Assembly (NCBI GenBank): GCA_934359755.1
Contig: CAKRLV010000001.1
Coordinates: 124,001 to 188,000, forward strand
Source of the DNA: an uncultured Agathobacter sp.
Lineage (GTDB): Bacteria; Bacillota; Clostridia; Lachnospirales; Lachnospiraceae
DNA length: 64,000 nt
Direction: 5' to 3'
The notes below the pieces were generated by a model. It saw only the letters and a list, made by a program, of their open reading frames with translations. It was not told the origin of the DNA and did not search any database. Positions 57,201 through 64,000 of this stretch are shown piece by piece (within the stretch, counting starts at the first letter, position 1; each line of letters opens with the position of its first letter). A program made the position numbers and the translations under genes.

Positions 57201-58293
57201 ATATACGTATACGTTTAAAAATATGGTCAACATATCGCCTTAGCATTATATCTGATTCACAAAAATCATCCGTAAGTTCGAAGTAACTGAATTTATCCTT
57301 GTAATCATTTTTGAATTCAGGATTCATAATAGATATATATTGAATCAGGAATTTGCCAGACTTTCTATTATAACAATTATAAGCTCTGCATTTTTCTTTG
57401 TAATCTTTATCTACATACGCAGCAACACTTTTATGTATTGCTATATCCTCATCCGGAAGATAATAATAATCTTTATAATTTGAATAAAAATACTTAAGTT
57501 CACCCTCATAGACTGGCATGCGGATCGTCGTAATATCTTTATTGAAGGAGATATAATATTCATCAAAACGTCCCGAAACTCTCTTTGGAAGATTATAATC
57601 ATTCTTTAAAGTAATGAAAAATTCCAGCTTTTCCTCTTTATCTATTGAAATATATGGTCGAATTGCAGTCTCCGTGATAGCATATTGTCCATTCATAAGT
57701 TCTACATAGGAAAGAACCGGAATAAGTTCCTTCATACCAAGAACATCCTCATAATTATGTAAAAGTAAAAGGCTTAATAATTCTTCATCCTTATTTTTGA
57801 CATAATCATAATATATATTTATAAGATCCCCTCCAGTATATTTATCATCTCTTGATATATCTAGAAATTTCTCGATTGTTTTCTGTTTGTAATTCTCAAG
57901 CTTTAAAAGTGGCTTGATTTCAGAGATTGACTTAAAAATATCAAGATATTCATAATTCTTAAGATTCTCGTCTAGATTATATTCATTGCATTTAGCTTTA
58001 ATAAATGGAATATCAAAACCAACTCCATTAAATGAAATTATAGTATCATATTGCTTCAAAATTTCCAAAAAGGCAATAAGAACCAGCTTTTCTTCCGATG
58101 GACTTTCAGCCAAAAATTGATCTATACATATATATCGTCCGCGTTTTCTGGCACATCCAATCAAATATATACTGGAACTCACAGGAGAGAATCCTGTTGT
58201 CTCGATATCAAAAAATATTGAATGTTCGTCAAATAATTTATCCGTCAGAATATCCTGTTTAATATAAAGTTCTTCTTTATGGGTTGTTTTCAT
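57181..58293 (-). CDS. YprB-like DEDD 3'-5' exonuclease with unassigned C-terminal domain
   Basis: 370-aa protein. N-terminal RNase H-like exonuclease domain (about 20-195): DEDD motif I SIFFDIETTGFSPVS, motif II IISFNGVGFDIPFIKAKC, motif III region LLLHNYEDVLGMKELIP. Residues about 205-370 form a β-rich domain of aromatic and acidic residues (SNYKDYYYLPDEDIAIHKSV; FSYFELTDDFCESDIMLRRY) I cannot assign. CAGGTGA ribosome site before ATG 58293. Substrate unknown. Confidence 0.85.
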   Translation of the reverse strand: MKTTHKEELYIKQDILTDKLFDEHSIFFDIETTGFSPVSSSIYLIGCARKRGRYICIDQFLAESPSEEKLVLIAFLEILKQYDTIISFNGVGFDIPFIKAKCNEYNLDENLKNYEYLDIFKSISEIKPLLKLENYKQKTIEKFLDISRDDKYTGGDLINIYYDYVKNKDEELLSLLLLHNYEDVLGMKELIPVLSYVELMNGQYAITETAIRPYISIDKEEKLEFFITLKNDYNLPKRVSGRFDEYYISFNKDITTIRMPVYEGELKYFYSNYKDYYYLPDEDIAIHKSVAAYVDKDYKEKCRAYNCYNRKSGKFLIQYISIMNPEFKNDYKDKFSYFELTDDFCESDIMLRRYVDHIFKRIRISKKTAH

Positions 58294-58397
58294 AAAATCA
58301 CCTGCAAATATCTTTATAATATGTAACCATTTTTATTATATCATTACACTTTACATTCGTCACGTTTATATTGTAATTGAGAAAATTAGTTAAAATC

Positions 58398-58432
58398 GTT
58401 GATGTCCACATTGCTAGTTGTGATATCAACAA
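58398..58432. promoter_or_regulatory. Inverted repeat / possible Rex-like site upstream of rnfC
   Basis: GTTGAT (58398-58403) and ATCAAC (58425-58430) form an inverted repeat; inside it TTGTGATATCAACAA (58418-58432) loosely resembles redox regulator Rex sites. It is upstream of the likely rnf promoter. Imperfect, so only a candidate. Confidence 0.3.
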
Positions 58433-58484
58433 ATAAATATAAAGTACTAAAAAAAATACAATATAAACTATCATTAAAAATGTA

Positions 58485-58500
58485 TAAAGTGTTATAATTA
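58485..58500 (+). promoter_or_regulatory. rnf promoter -10 region
   Basis: TATAAT (58493-58498) with TG one base upstream; no convincing -35 at 17 bp. The 270-bp gap back to 58294 otherwise holds AT-rich sequence and the inverted repeat noted above. Confidence 0.55.
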
Positions 58501-58564
58501 AACATAAATATACATAATTAATTTCATTGATTATGCAAAATATACAAGAAAGAGGGGCACAAAC

Positions 58565-59893
58565 ATGGGTTTAAGAACATTTGTTGGTGGCGTGCATCCA
58601 TATGAAGGCAAGGAACTTGCTAAAGATGCACCAATTAAAGAAATTTTACCCAAGGGTGAACTTGTTTATCCAGTATCTCAACATATTGGAGCACCAGCTA
58701 CTCCAATTGTAGCTAAAGGAGATACCGTTTTAAAAGGACAGAAGATTGCAGAAGCAGGCGGATTTGTTTCATCGCCAATATATTCATCTGTTTCAGGAAC
58801 GGTCAAAGCAATTGAGAAGCGACGTGTTGCAGTCGGAGATATGGTAGACTGTATCGTTATTGAGAACGATGGTGAATTTAAGGAAGTTGAATATGAGAAA
58901 ACAGAAGACGTCTCAAAACTTTCTAAAGAGGAGATAATTAACAAAGTAAAAGAGGCCGGTGTAGTTGGTATGGGTGGTGCAGGATTTCCTACTCATGTCA
59001 AATTATCACCAAAGGAACCAGATAAGATTGAATACATTATTGCTAACTGTGCAGAATGTGAGCCATATCTTACTGCAGATTACAGAAGGATGCTTGAGAA
59101 TCCAGACGAACTTGTTGCTGGAATGAAAATCATTCTTCAGTTGTTTGACAATGCAAAGGCTATATTTGGAATTGAGAATAATAAACCTGATTGTATTGAT
59201 AAACTCAAAGAATTGACTAAAGATGAACCGCGTATGGAAGTATGTGAATTACTCACAAAGTATCCACAGGGCGGTGAGAGACAATTAATATACGCTACAA
59301 CCGGAAGAGCTATTAACTCTAAAATGTTACCAGCTGATGCGGGATGTATAGTTGATAATGTTGAAACTATTATTGCTATTTATAATGCAGTTAAAAATGG
59401 AATTCCTGTTATGAAAAGAGTATCAACAGTTACAGGTGATGCCATAACCAATCCATCGAACTTTTTATACAGCATCGGAACTTCCTACAAAGAGCTTGTA
59501 GAAGCTGCTGGTGGTTTTAAGGATGATTGTACACCTGAGAAAATTATATCCGGTGGTCCTATGATGGGATTTTCGATGTTTAGTCTTGATATTCCTACAA
59601 CCAAGACATCTTCATCAATTCTTTGTCTTAAAAAAGATGAAGTCTCAGCATCTGAACCAATTGCGTGTATAAACTGTGGACGTTGTGTTGAAGCATGTCC
59701 AGAACAGTTAATACCAAGCAGACTTATGAAGTTTAGTGAGAGAGGTCTTATGAAAGACTTTGAGGACTGGCATGGACTTGAATGTATCGAATGTGGAAGC
59801 TGCTCATATGTATGTCCATCAAGACGCCAGGTAGCCCAGTCTGTGAAGACTATGAAGAAACTTGTTCTTGCAGAAAAGAGAAAACAAAAATAA
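58565..59893 (+). CDS. rnfC: Rnf complex subunit RnfC
   Basis: 442-aa peripheral NADH-binding and Fe-S subunit of the ferredoxin:NAD+ oxidoreductase. It has the N-terminal GGVHPYEGKELAK motif, a Rossmann-like region (AGVVGMGGAGFPTHVKLSPK; YIIANCAECEPYLTADYR) and two [4Fe-4S] motifs near the C-terminus (CINCGRCVEACP; CIECGSCSYVCP). First gene of an intact rnfCDGEAB operon. Confidence 0.97.
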   Translation: MGLRTFVGGVHPYEGKELAKDAPIKEILPKGELVYPVSQHIGAPATPIVAKGDTVLKGQKIAEAGGFVSSPIYSSVSGTVKAIEKRRVAVGDMVDCIVIENDGEFKEVEYEKTEDVSKLSKEEIINKVKEAGVVGMGGAGFPTHVKLSPKEPDKIEYIIANCAECEPYLTADYRRMLENPDELVAGMKIILQLFDNAKAIFGIENNKPDCIDKLKELTKDEPRMEVCELLTKYPQGGERQLIYATTGRAINSKMLPADAGCIVDNVETIIAIYNAVKNGIPVMKRVSTVTGDAITNPSNFLYSIGTSYKELVEAAGGFKDDCTPEKIISGGPMMGFSMFSLDIPTTKTSSSILCLKKDEVSASEPIACINCGRCVEACPEQLIPSRLMKFSERGLMKDFEDWHGLECIECGSCSYVCPSRRQVAQSVKTMKKLVLAEKRKQK

Positions 59894-59911
59894 AGAAAGA
59901 GGTGTATTACT

Positions 59912-60874
59912 GTGAGTGATTTATTCCATGTTTCATCATCACCACATGTACGTTCCAAAGTGACAACTGACCGTGTAATGCTTCTTGTTATTCTAGCATT
60001 AATGCCAGCTACATTTTTTGGAATTTACAATTTTGGTTTCAGAGCATTACTTTTAATTGTTGTAACAATATTAAGCTGCGTAGTTTCAGAATTTGTTTTT
60101 GACAAAATTGTACATAAAAAGAATACAATTACAGATTTCAGTGCAGTAGTAACAGGACTTTTACTTGCTCTCAACTTACCAGCTGGTTTACCAATATGGG
60201 AAGCCATTATTGGTGGTGTATTCGCAATTATTATCGTTAAATGTCTGTTCGGTGGTCTTGGACAGAACTTTATGAATCCTGCACTCGGTGCAAGATGCTT
60301 TTTACTTATAGCATTTGCTGCTGATATGACTAACTTCAATGTTACAAAAGGTGGAGTAGATGTTTATACTGGTGCAACACCACTTGCGCTTATCAGAAAT
60401 GAAGGATTGCAGAGCGTTAACGTAAAAGACATGCTTCTAGGTTTTACATCTGGAACTATCGGAGAGACTTCTGTAATAGCAATTTTAATCGGTGCTATTA
60501 TTTTAATTCTTGCAGGTGTAATTGACTTAAAGATACCAGGAGCATATATCGTAACATTCGCTATATTTATGTTTATATTCGGAGCAGAAAGATTTGATAT
60601 CAACTATGTAACAGCCCAGCTTTGTGGTGGCGGTCTTATGCTTGGAGCTTTCTTTATGGCAACTGACTATGTTACATCTCCAATCACACCTAAGGGCAAG
60701 ATATTATTTGGAATCTGCTGTGGTCTGTTAACAGGTTTGTTCCGTTGCTTCGGCGCAAACGCAGAAGGAGTTTCTTTCTCAATTATTCTCAGCAATATTC
60801 TTGTTCCTATTATTGAGAAGATAACAGTTCCTAGAGCATTTGGAATGGTAAAGGAGGCAAAGAAGAATGAATAA
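59912..60874 (+). CDS. rnfD: Rnf complex subunit RnfD
   Basis: 320-aa integral membrane subunit with about 9-10 helices and the covalent FMN site in VYTGATPLALIRNEG (Thr in the GAT motif). GTG start with AGAGGTG. It overlaps rnfG by 8 bp. Confidence 0.96.
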   Translation: MSDLFHVSSSPHVRSKVTTDRVMLLVILALMPATFFGIYNFGFRALLLIVVTILSCVVSEFVFDKIVHKKNTITDFSAVVTGLLLALNLPAGLPIWEAIIGGVFAIIIVKCLFGGLGQNFMNPALGARCFLLIAFAADMTNFNVTKGGVDVYTGATPLALIRNEGLQSVNVKDMLLGFTSGTIGETSVIAILIGAIILILAGVIDLKIPGAYIVTFAIFMFIFGAERFDINYVTAQLCGGGLMLGAFFMATDYVTSPITPKGKILFGICCGLLTGLFRCFGANAEGVSFSIILSNILVPIIEKITVPRAFGMVKEAKKNE

Positions 60875-61475
60875 AAAGATTGTACATGACGCTTTGATTC
60901 TAACAGCATTCACTTTGGTTCTTGGATTAATTCTTGCTTTAGTTTATGGAATTACAAAAGATCCAATAGATAAAGCAAATGAAGATACAGCCAGAGCAGC
61001 TTATCAGGAAGTTTTTAATGATGCTAAGTCTTTTGAAGCATTAGATTATGACAAAGACGAAGCAGACAAAATTGTGTCTGATGGTGGATATAAAGATACT
61101 ATTGATGATATTCAGACAGCACTTGATGACAGTGGCAATACATTAGGTTATGTAATTACTGTTACTGCTAAGGACGGAAGCCAGGGAAGTATTACTTTTT
61201 CTGTAGGAATACAGAATGATGGAACTGTAAATGGATATTCAATTACATCCATTTCAGAGACTCCAGGTCTTGGTATGAAAGCAGAAGAGGAAGAATTTTA
61301 CAGCCAGTTCCAGAATAAGCAGGTTGATTCATTTACTGTTGTAAAACAGACACCAGCCAATGACAATGAGATAGAAGCCATTACAGGATCTACAATTACA
61401 TCTAAGGCAATGGCAAATGGTTGCAATGCCGCTATTCTTTACTTCCAGAGTAAATTACAGGGAGGTGCCAATTAA
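60867..61475 (+). CDS. rnfG: Rnf complex subunit RnfG
   Basis: 202-aa subunit: one N-terminal membrane helix (about 8-28), then an extracytoplasmic FMN-binding domain (GYVITVTAKDGSQGSITFSV; ISETPGLGMKAEEEEFYSQF) with the flavinylation motif ITGSTITSKAMANGCNAAI (Thr carries FMN). ApbE at the end of the window would attach it. Last base overlaps the next start by 1 bp. Confidence 0.96.
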   Translation: MNKKIVHDALILTAFTLVLGLILALVYGITKDPIDKANEDTARAAYQEVFNDAKSFEALDYDKDEADKIVSDGGYKDTIDDIQTALDDSGNTLGYVITVTAKDGSQGSITFSVGIQNDGTVNGYSITSISETPGLGMKAEEEEFYSQFQNKQVDSFTVVKQTPANDNEIEAITGSTITSKAMANGCNAAILYFQSKLQGGAN

Positions 61476-62188
61476 TGAACAAATATGTTGAACGTTTATA
61501 TAATGGTATTATTAAAGAAAATCCAACATTTGTATTAATGCTTGGAATGTGTCCTACACTTGCTGTTACATCAGGAGCTATAAATGGTTTAGGAATGGGA
61601 CTTTCAACGACTGTTGTACTTGTATGTTCCAACTTACTTATATCTTTATTCAGAAAGATAATTCCAAACGGTGTAAGAATGCCAGCTTTCATTGTTATTG
61701 TTGCTTCACTTGTAACAGTTGTACAATTCTTAATGCAGGCATATTTACCTAGTCTGTCAGCAGCACTTGGTGTATATATTCCACTTATTGTTGTTAACTG
61801 TATCATTTTAGGTAGAGCCGAAAGCTATGCTTCCAAGAACGGGCCGGTTGAATCAATTTTCGATGGACTTGGAATGGGACTCGGATTCACAATGGGACTT
61901 ACAATAATCGGTCTTATTCGTGAAATCCTTGGTGCTGGAACTATATTTAATATTCCAGTTCTTACCAAAATAGGATTTACACCTATTACAATATTCATCA
62001 TGGCACCTGGTGCATTCCTTGTTCTTGCATTCTTAGTTGCTGGTATGAATATAATCAGAAAGAAGATGGAATCAAAAGGAACACCTCTTGCAGAGCCAGC
62101 TGGATGTCTTGCTGGAGACTGTGCACATTGTGGTGCTGCTTGTCCATCAGCAAAGAAATCAAATACTGCCGAAGGAGGGGATAAATAA
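61475..62188 (+). CDS. rnfE: Rnf complex subunit RnfE with Cys-rich C-terminal tail
   Basis: 237-aa membrane subunit with six helices of the RnfA/RnfE fold (KENPTFVLMLGMCPTLAVTS; GLGMGLGFTMGLTIIGLIRE). A C-terminal extension after residue 205 carries four cysteines spaced C-x4-C-x2-C-x3-C-P, reminiscent of a ferredoxin half-motif. Overlaps rnfA by 1 bp. Confidence 0.96.
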   Translation: MNKYVERLYNGIIKENPTFVLMLGMCPTLAVTSGAINGLGMGLSTTVVLVCSNLLISLFRKIIPNGVRMPAFIVIVASLVTVVQFLMQAYLPSLSAALGVYIPLIVVNCIILGRAESYASKNGPVESIFDGLGMGLGFTMGLTIIGLIREILGAGTIFNIPVLTKIGFTPITIFIMAPGAFLVLAFLVAGMNIIRKKMESKGTPLAEPAGCLAGDCAHCGAACPSAKKSNTAEGGDK

Positions 62189-62811
62189 TGAGCGTATTAG
62201 CAGAGTTAGCTTTAGTTGCCATCGGTGCCGCTATAGTAAATAACGTTGTATTAAGCCAGTTCCTTGGAATTTGTCCATTCCTTGGAGTATCAAAGAAAAC
62301 TGAAACAGCTGCTGGAATGGGTGGCGCAGTTATTTTCGTAATTGCAATTGCCACATTCGTCACACAGCTTATATACAGAGGAATCCTTGCTAATCCAGCA
62401 CTTGTTAAGGCAGGAATTGACCTCACTTATTTACAGACAATCGTATTTATTCTTGTAATTGCAGCATTAGTTCAGTTTGTTGAAATGTTCTTGAAGAAGA
62501 AGATGCCACCACTTTACGAATCACTCGGTGTATATCTTCCTCTTATCACAACTAACTGTGCCGTACTTGGTGTTGCACTTAACAGTGTTACTAATTATGC
62601 TGAGTATTCTTTCTGGATGGGAACTCTCTACAGCATGGTTTATGGTATTTTTACAGCAGTAGGTTTCTTTATTGCCATTGTATTGATGGCAGGAATAAGA
62701 GAGAAAATCGAATATAATGACATTCCAAAGACATTTCAGGGTACTGCAATTGTACTTATTACAGCTTGCCTTATGTCAATTGCATTTATGGGATTCTCAG
62801 GAATGATTTAG
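62188..62811 (+). CDS. rnfA: Rnf complex subunit RnfA
   Basis: 207-aa membrane subunit, six helices, paralogue of RnfE. Conserved IVNNVVLSQFLGICPFLGVS, VYLPLITTNCAVLGVALN and C-terminal LITACLMSIAFMGFSGMI segments. Cys residues of RnfA and RnfE line the membrane Fe-S site known from solved Rnf/Nqr complexes. Confidence 0.97.
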   Translation: MSVLAELALVAIGAAIVNNVVLSQFLGICPFLGVSKKTETAAGMGGAVIFVIAIATFVTQLIYRGILANPALVKAGIDLTYLQTIVFILVIAALVQFVEMFLKKKMPPLYESLGVYLPLITTNCAVLGVALNSVTNYAEYSFWMGTLYSMVYGIFTAVGFFIAIVLMAGIREKIEYNDIPKTFQGTAIVLITACLMSIAFMGFSGMI

Positions 62812-62823
62812 GAGGAAAAAATT

Positions 62824-63615
62824 ATGAATATTACTGCAATAATAGTAGCAGCTTTAGTTGTAGGCTGCGTTGGTATTATTCTTGGATTTTTCCTCGGTAT
62901 CTCGGGAGAAAAATTCAAAGTAGAGGTAGATCCAAGAGAAGAGGCTATTTTAGAGGTTTTGCCTGGCAATAACTGCGGTGGATGTGGTTATGCTGGATGT
63001 TCAGGACTTGCTGCAGCTATTGTTTGTGGCAAATCACCTGTAAACCAGTGTCCAGTTGGTGGAGCACCAGTTGCTGCCAAAATCGGTGAGATAATGGGTG
63101 TTGCTGCAGGAGAAGACGTCAAGAAAGTTGCATTTGTAAAATGTGCTGGTACATGTGACAAGGCTAATCAGAATTATGAGTATACTGGTGTAGAAGATTG
63201 TGCTTCTATGGCATTTGTTCCAGCCGGTGGTCCTAAATCATGTAATTATGGATGTCTTGGATATGGAAGCTGTGTAAAGGCATGTCCTTTTGATGCCATT
63301 CACATAGTAGATGGGATAGCACAGGTTGATGTAACAGCATGTAAGGCATGTGGTAAATGTGTAGCAGCATGTCCAAAACATCTTATAGAGCTTGTACCAT
63401 ACGATGCGTCACACCTTGTTAAATGTAGTTCTAAAGACAAAGGAAAAGATGTAATGCAGGCTTGTTCAGTTGGATGTATTGGTTGTCATTTATGTGAGAA
63501 GAACTGTCCATCAGATGCAGTTCATGTAATTGATAATGTTGCATACATTGATCAGGATAAATGTACAGGATGTGGAATCTGTGCACAGAAGTGTCCAAAG
63601 AAGATTATACTTTAA
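62824..63615 (+). CDS. rnfB: Rnf complex subunit RnfB (ferredoxin-accepting)
   Basis: 263-aa subunit: membrane helix (about 4-27), CGGCGYAGC...C Fe-S domain (about 55-85, NNCGGCGYAGCSGLAAAIV), then several ferredoxin-like clusters (CLGYGSCVKACP, CKACGKCVAACP, CIGCHLCEKNCP, CTGCGICAQKCP). It accepts electrons from reduced ferredoxin. Last gene of the operon, followed by a terminator. Confidence 0.97.
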   Translation: MNITAIIVAALVVGCVGIILGFFLGISGEKFKVEVDPREEAILEVLPGNNCGGCGYAGCSGLAAAIVCGKSPVNQCPVGGAPVAAKIGEIMGVAAGEDVKKVAFVKCAGTCDKANQNYEYTGVEDCASMAFVPAGGPKSCNYGCLGYGSCVKACPFDAIHIVDGIAQVDVTACKACGKCVAACPKHLIELVPYDASHLVKCSSKDKGKDVMQACSVGCIGCHLCEKNCPSDAVHVIDNVAYIDQDKCTGCGICAQKCPKKIIL

Positions 63616-63641
63616 TCTATTGAATAATATACATTTCAAAT

Positions 63642-63675
63642 AAAAATCGTGGCTGAACCAGCCACGATTTTTATA
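63642..63675. terminator. Bidirectional terminator after rnfB
   Basis: AAAAATCGTGGCT (63642-63654) with AGCCACGATTTTT (63660-63672), perfect 13-bp stem, five-base loop; T-rich on both strands. Confidence 0.95.
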
Positions 63676-63721
63676 TATGAACTTCTTTTATATATGAACT
63701 TCTTTTATATATGAACTTCCT
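63671..63721. repeat. Three 17-bp direct repeats
   Basis: Unit TTATATATGAACTTCTT starts at 63671, 63688 and 63705; the third copy differs by one base. It lies between the rnf terminator and the 3' end of apbE. Confidence 0.9.
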
Positions 63722-63756
63722 TCATACTTATGATTTTTTTAGAATATTAACACAAT

Positions 63757-64000
63757 TTATTTGATGTATGATATATCATTTTCAATTCCAGATGAAGCAA
63801 CAACGGAGTAATCATTTTTTATATAAATAGCCTCGATATCATCAAGCGTTTCAATGTATTTCATCCCTTCATCAACTCCAAGAAGAAAACATATTGTACT
63901 TAATGCATCCCCATCAACAGATTTGTCGCTTATAATAGTTACAGAATATATATCATTCTCACACGGGTATCCCGTTTCTAAATCCAGGATATGATGATAT
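63757..64000 (-). CDS. apbE: FAD:protein FMN transferase ApbE (C-terminal part; gene runs off the window)
   Basis: The minus strand stays open for 81 codons from the window edge to a TAA at 63757-63759. The translation contains YHHILDLETGYPC, then SVTIISDKSVDGDALSTICF, the conserved C-terminal motifs of ApbE (the D-A-L-S-T metal/active-site region). ApbE transfers FMN from FAD to Thr residues of RnfG and RnfD; its position convergent to rnf supports that role. The N-terminal part is outside the window. Confidence 0.9.
   Translation of the reverse strand, partial: YHHILDLETGYPCENDIYSVTIISDKSVDGDALSTICFLLGVDEGMKYIETLDDIEAIYIKNDYSVVASSGIENDISYIK

Noticed and set aside
1..64000. CRISPR arrays, prophage, integrases, insertion sequences, toxin-antitoxin or defence modules
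   Set aside because: No repeat-spacer pattern, transposase, integrase or defence-family motif was seen; the repeats present are within genes or one small intergenic set.

Overview
The window is a low-GC, gene-dense chromosomal segment. It most likely comes from a motile anaerobic Firmicute of the family Lachnospiraceae (Roseburia/Lachnospira/Agathobacter/Butyrivibrio type). This is inferred from PolC-type DNA polymerase, an L20-type leader before infC-rpmI-rplT, YlxR and YlxQ between nusA and infB, a flagellar sigma factor with Clostridia-type flagellar-operon hypotheticals, a complete Rnf complex and a Na+-pump decarboxylase cluster. I see no prophage, IS element, CRISPR array or defence island; almost everything is core genome.

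Layout. 1-2961: tail of a flagellar/chemotaxis operon (FliA-type sigma factor, three poorly known proteins, and an MltG-like protein without its catalytic domain). 3000-8200: rpsB-tsf with structured RNA, a polysaccharide deacetylase homologue with an altered metal site, a bactofilin, pyrH-frr. 8239-17570: uppS-cdsA-dxr-rseP-ispG-polC. 17571-25394: a DUF5050-like protein on the minus strand, pheA, a Ppx/GppA-ppk1 polyphosphate pair, and a chemoreceptor. 25408-28955: L20 leader, infC (AUU start)-rpmI-rplT, an AraC regulator, galE, tRNA-Glu(CTC). 29042-41357: rimP-nusA-rnpM-ylxQ-infB-rbfA-nrnA-truB-ribF, an NlpC/P60 wall hydrolase, then rpsO and pnp, each with a structured leader. 41454-45131: a cytosolic subtilase (possibly leaderless mRNA), scpA-scpB, a D,D-carboxypeptidase. 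45182-50478: a five-gene biotin-dependent sodium-pump cluster with two different carboxyltransferase subunits. 50598-58293: YoaK-like protein, RpiR regulator, flavoprotein, cmk, ispH overlapping an S1-domain protein, cheR, and a DEDD exonuclease with an unassigned C-terminal domain. 58493-64000: rnfCDGEAB, followed convergently by the 3' end of apbE.

How it fits together. dxr, ispG, ispH and uppS give much of the MEP/undecaprenyl route feeding the cell wall. Rnf (ferredoxin:NAD+ ion pump, flavinylated by the neighbouring ApbE) and the decarboxylase pump are two ion-translocating energy modules. FliA, the chemoreceptor and CheR point to flagellar chemotaxis.

The most interesting signals are at the RNA and architecture level: structured leaders ahead of rpsB, rpsO and pnp, a long hairpin between rpsB and tsf, minus-strand genes whose 3' ends are built into terminators of convergent neighbours, two genes whose promoters imply leaderless mRNAs, a Cys-rich tail on RnfE, a lipoprotein-type OadG, and the two-carboxyltransferase decarboxylase cluster. 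I found no clearly undescribed multi-gene system.
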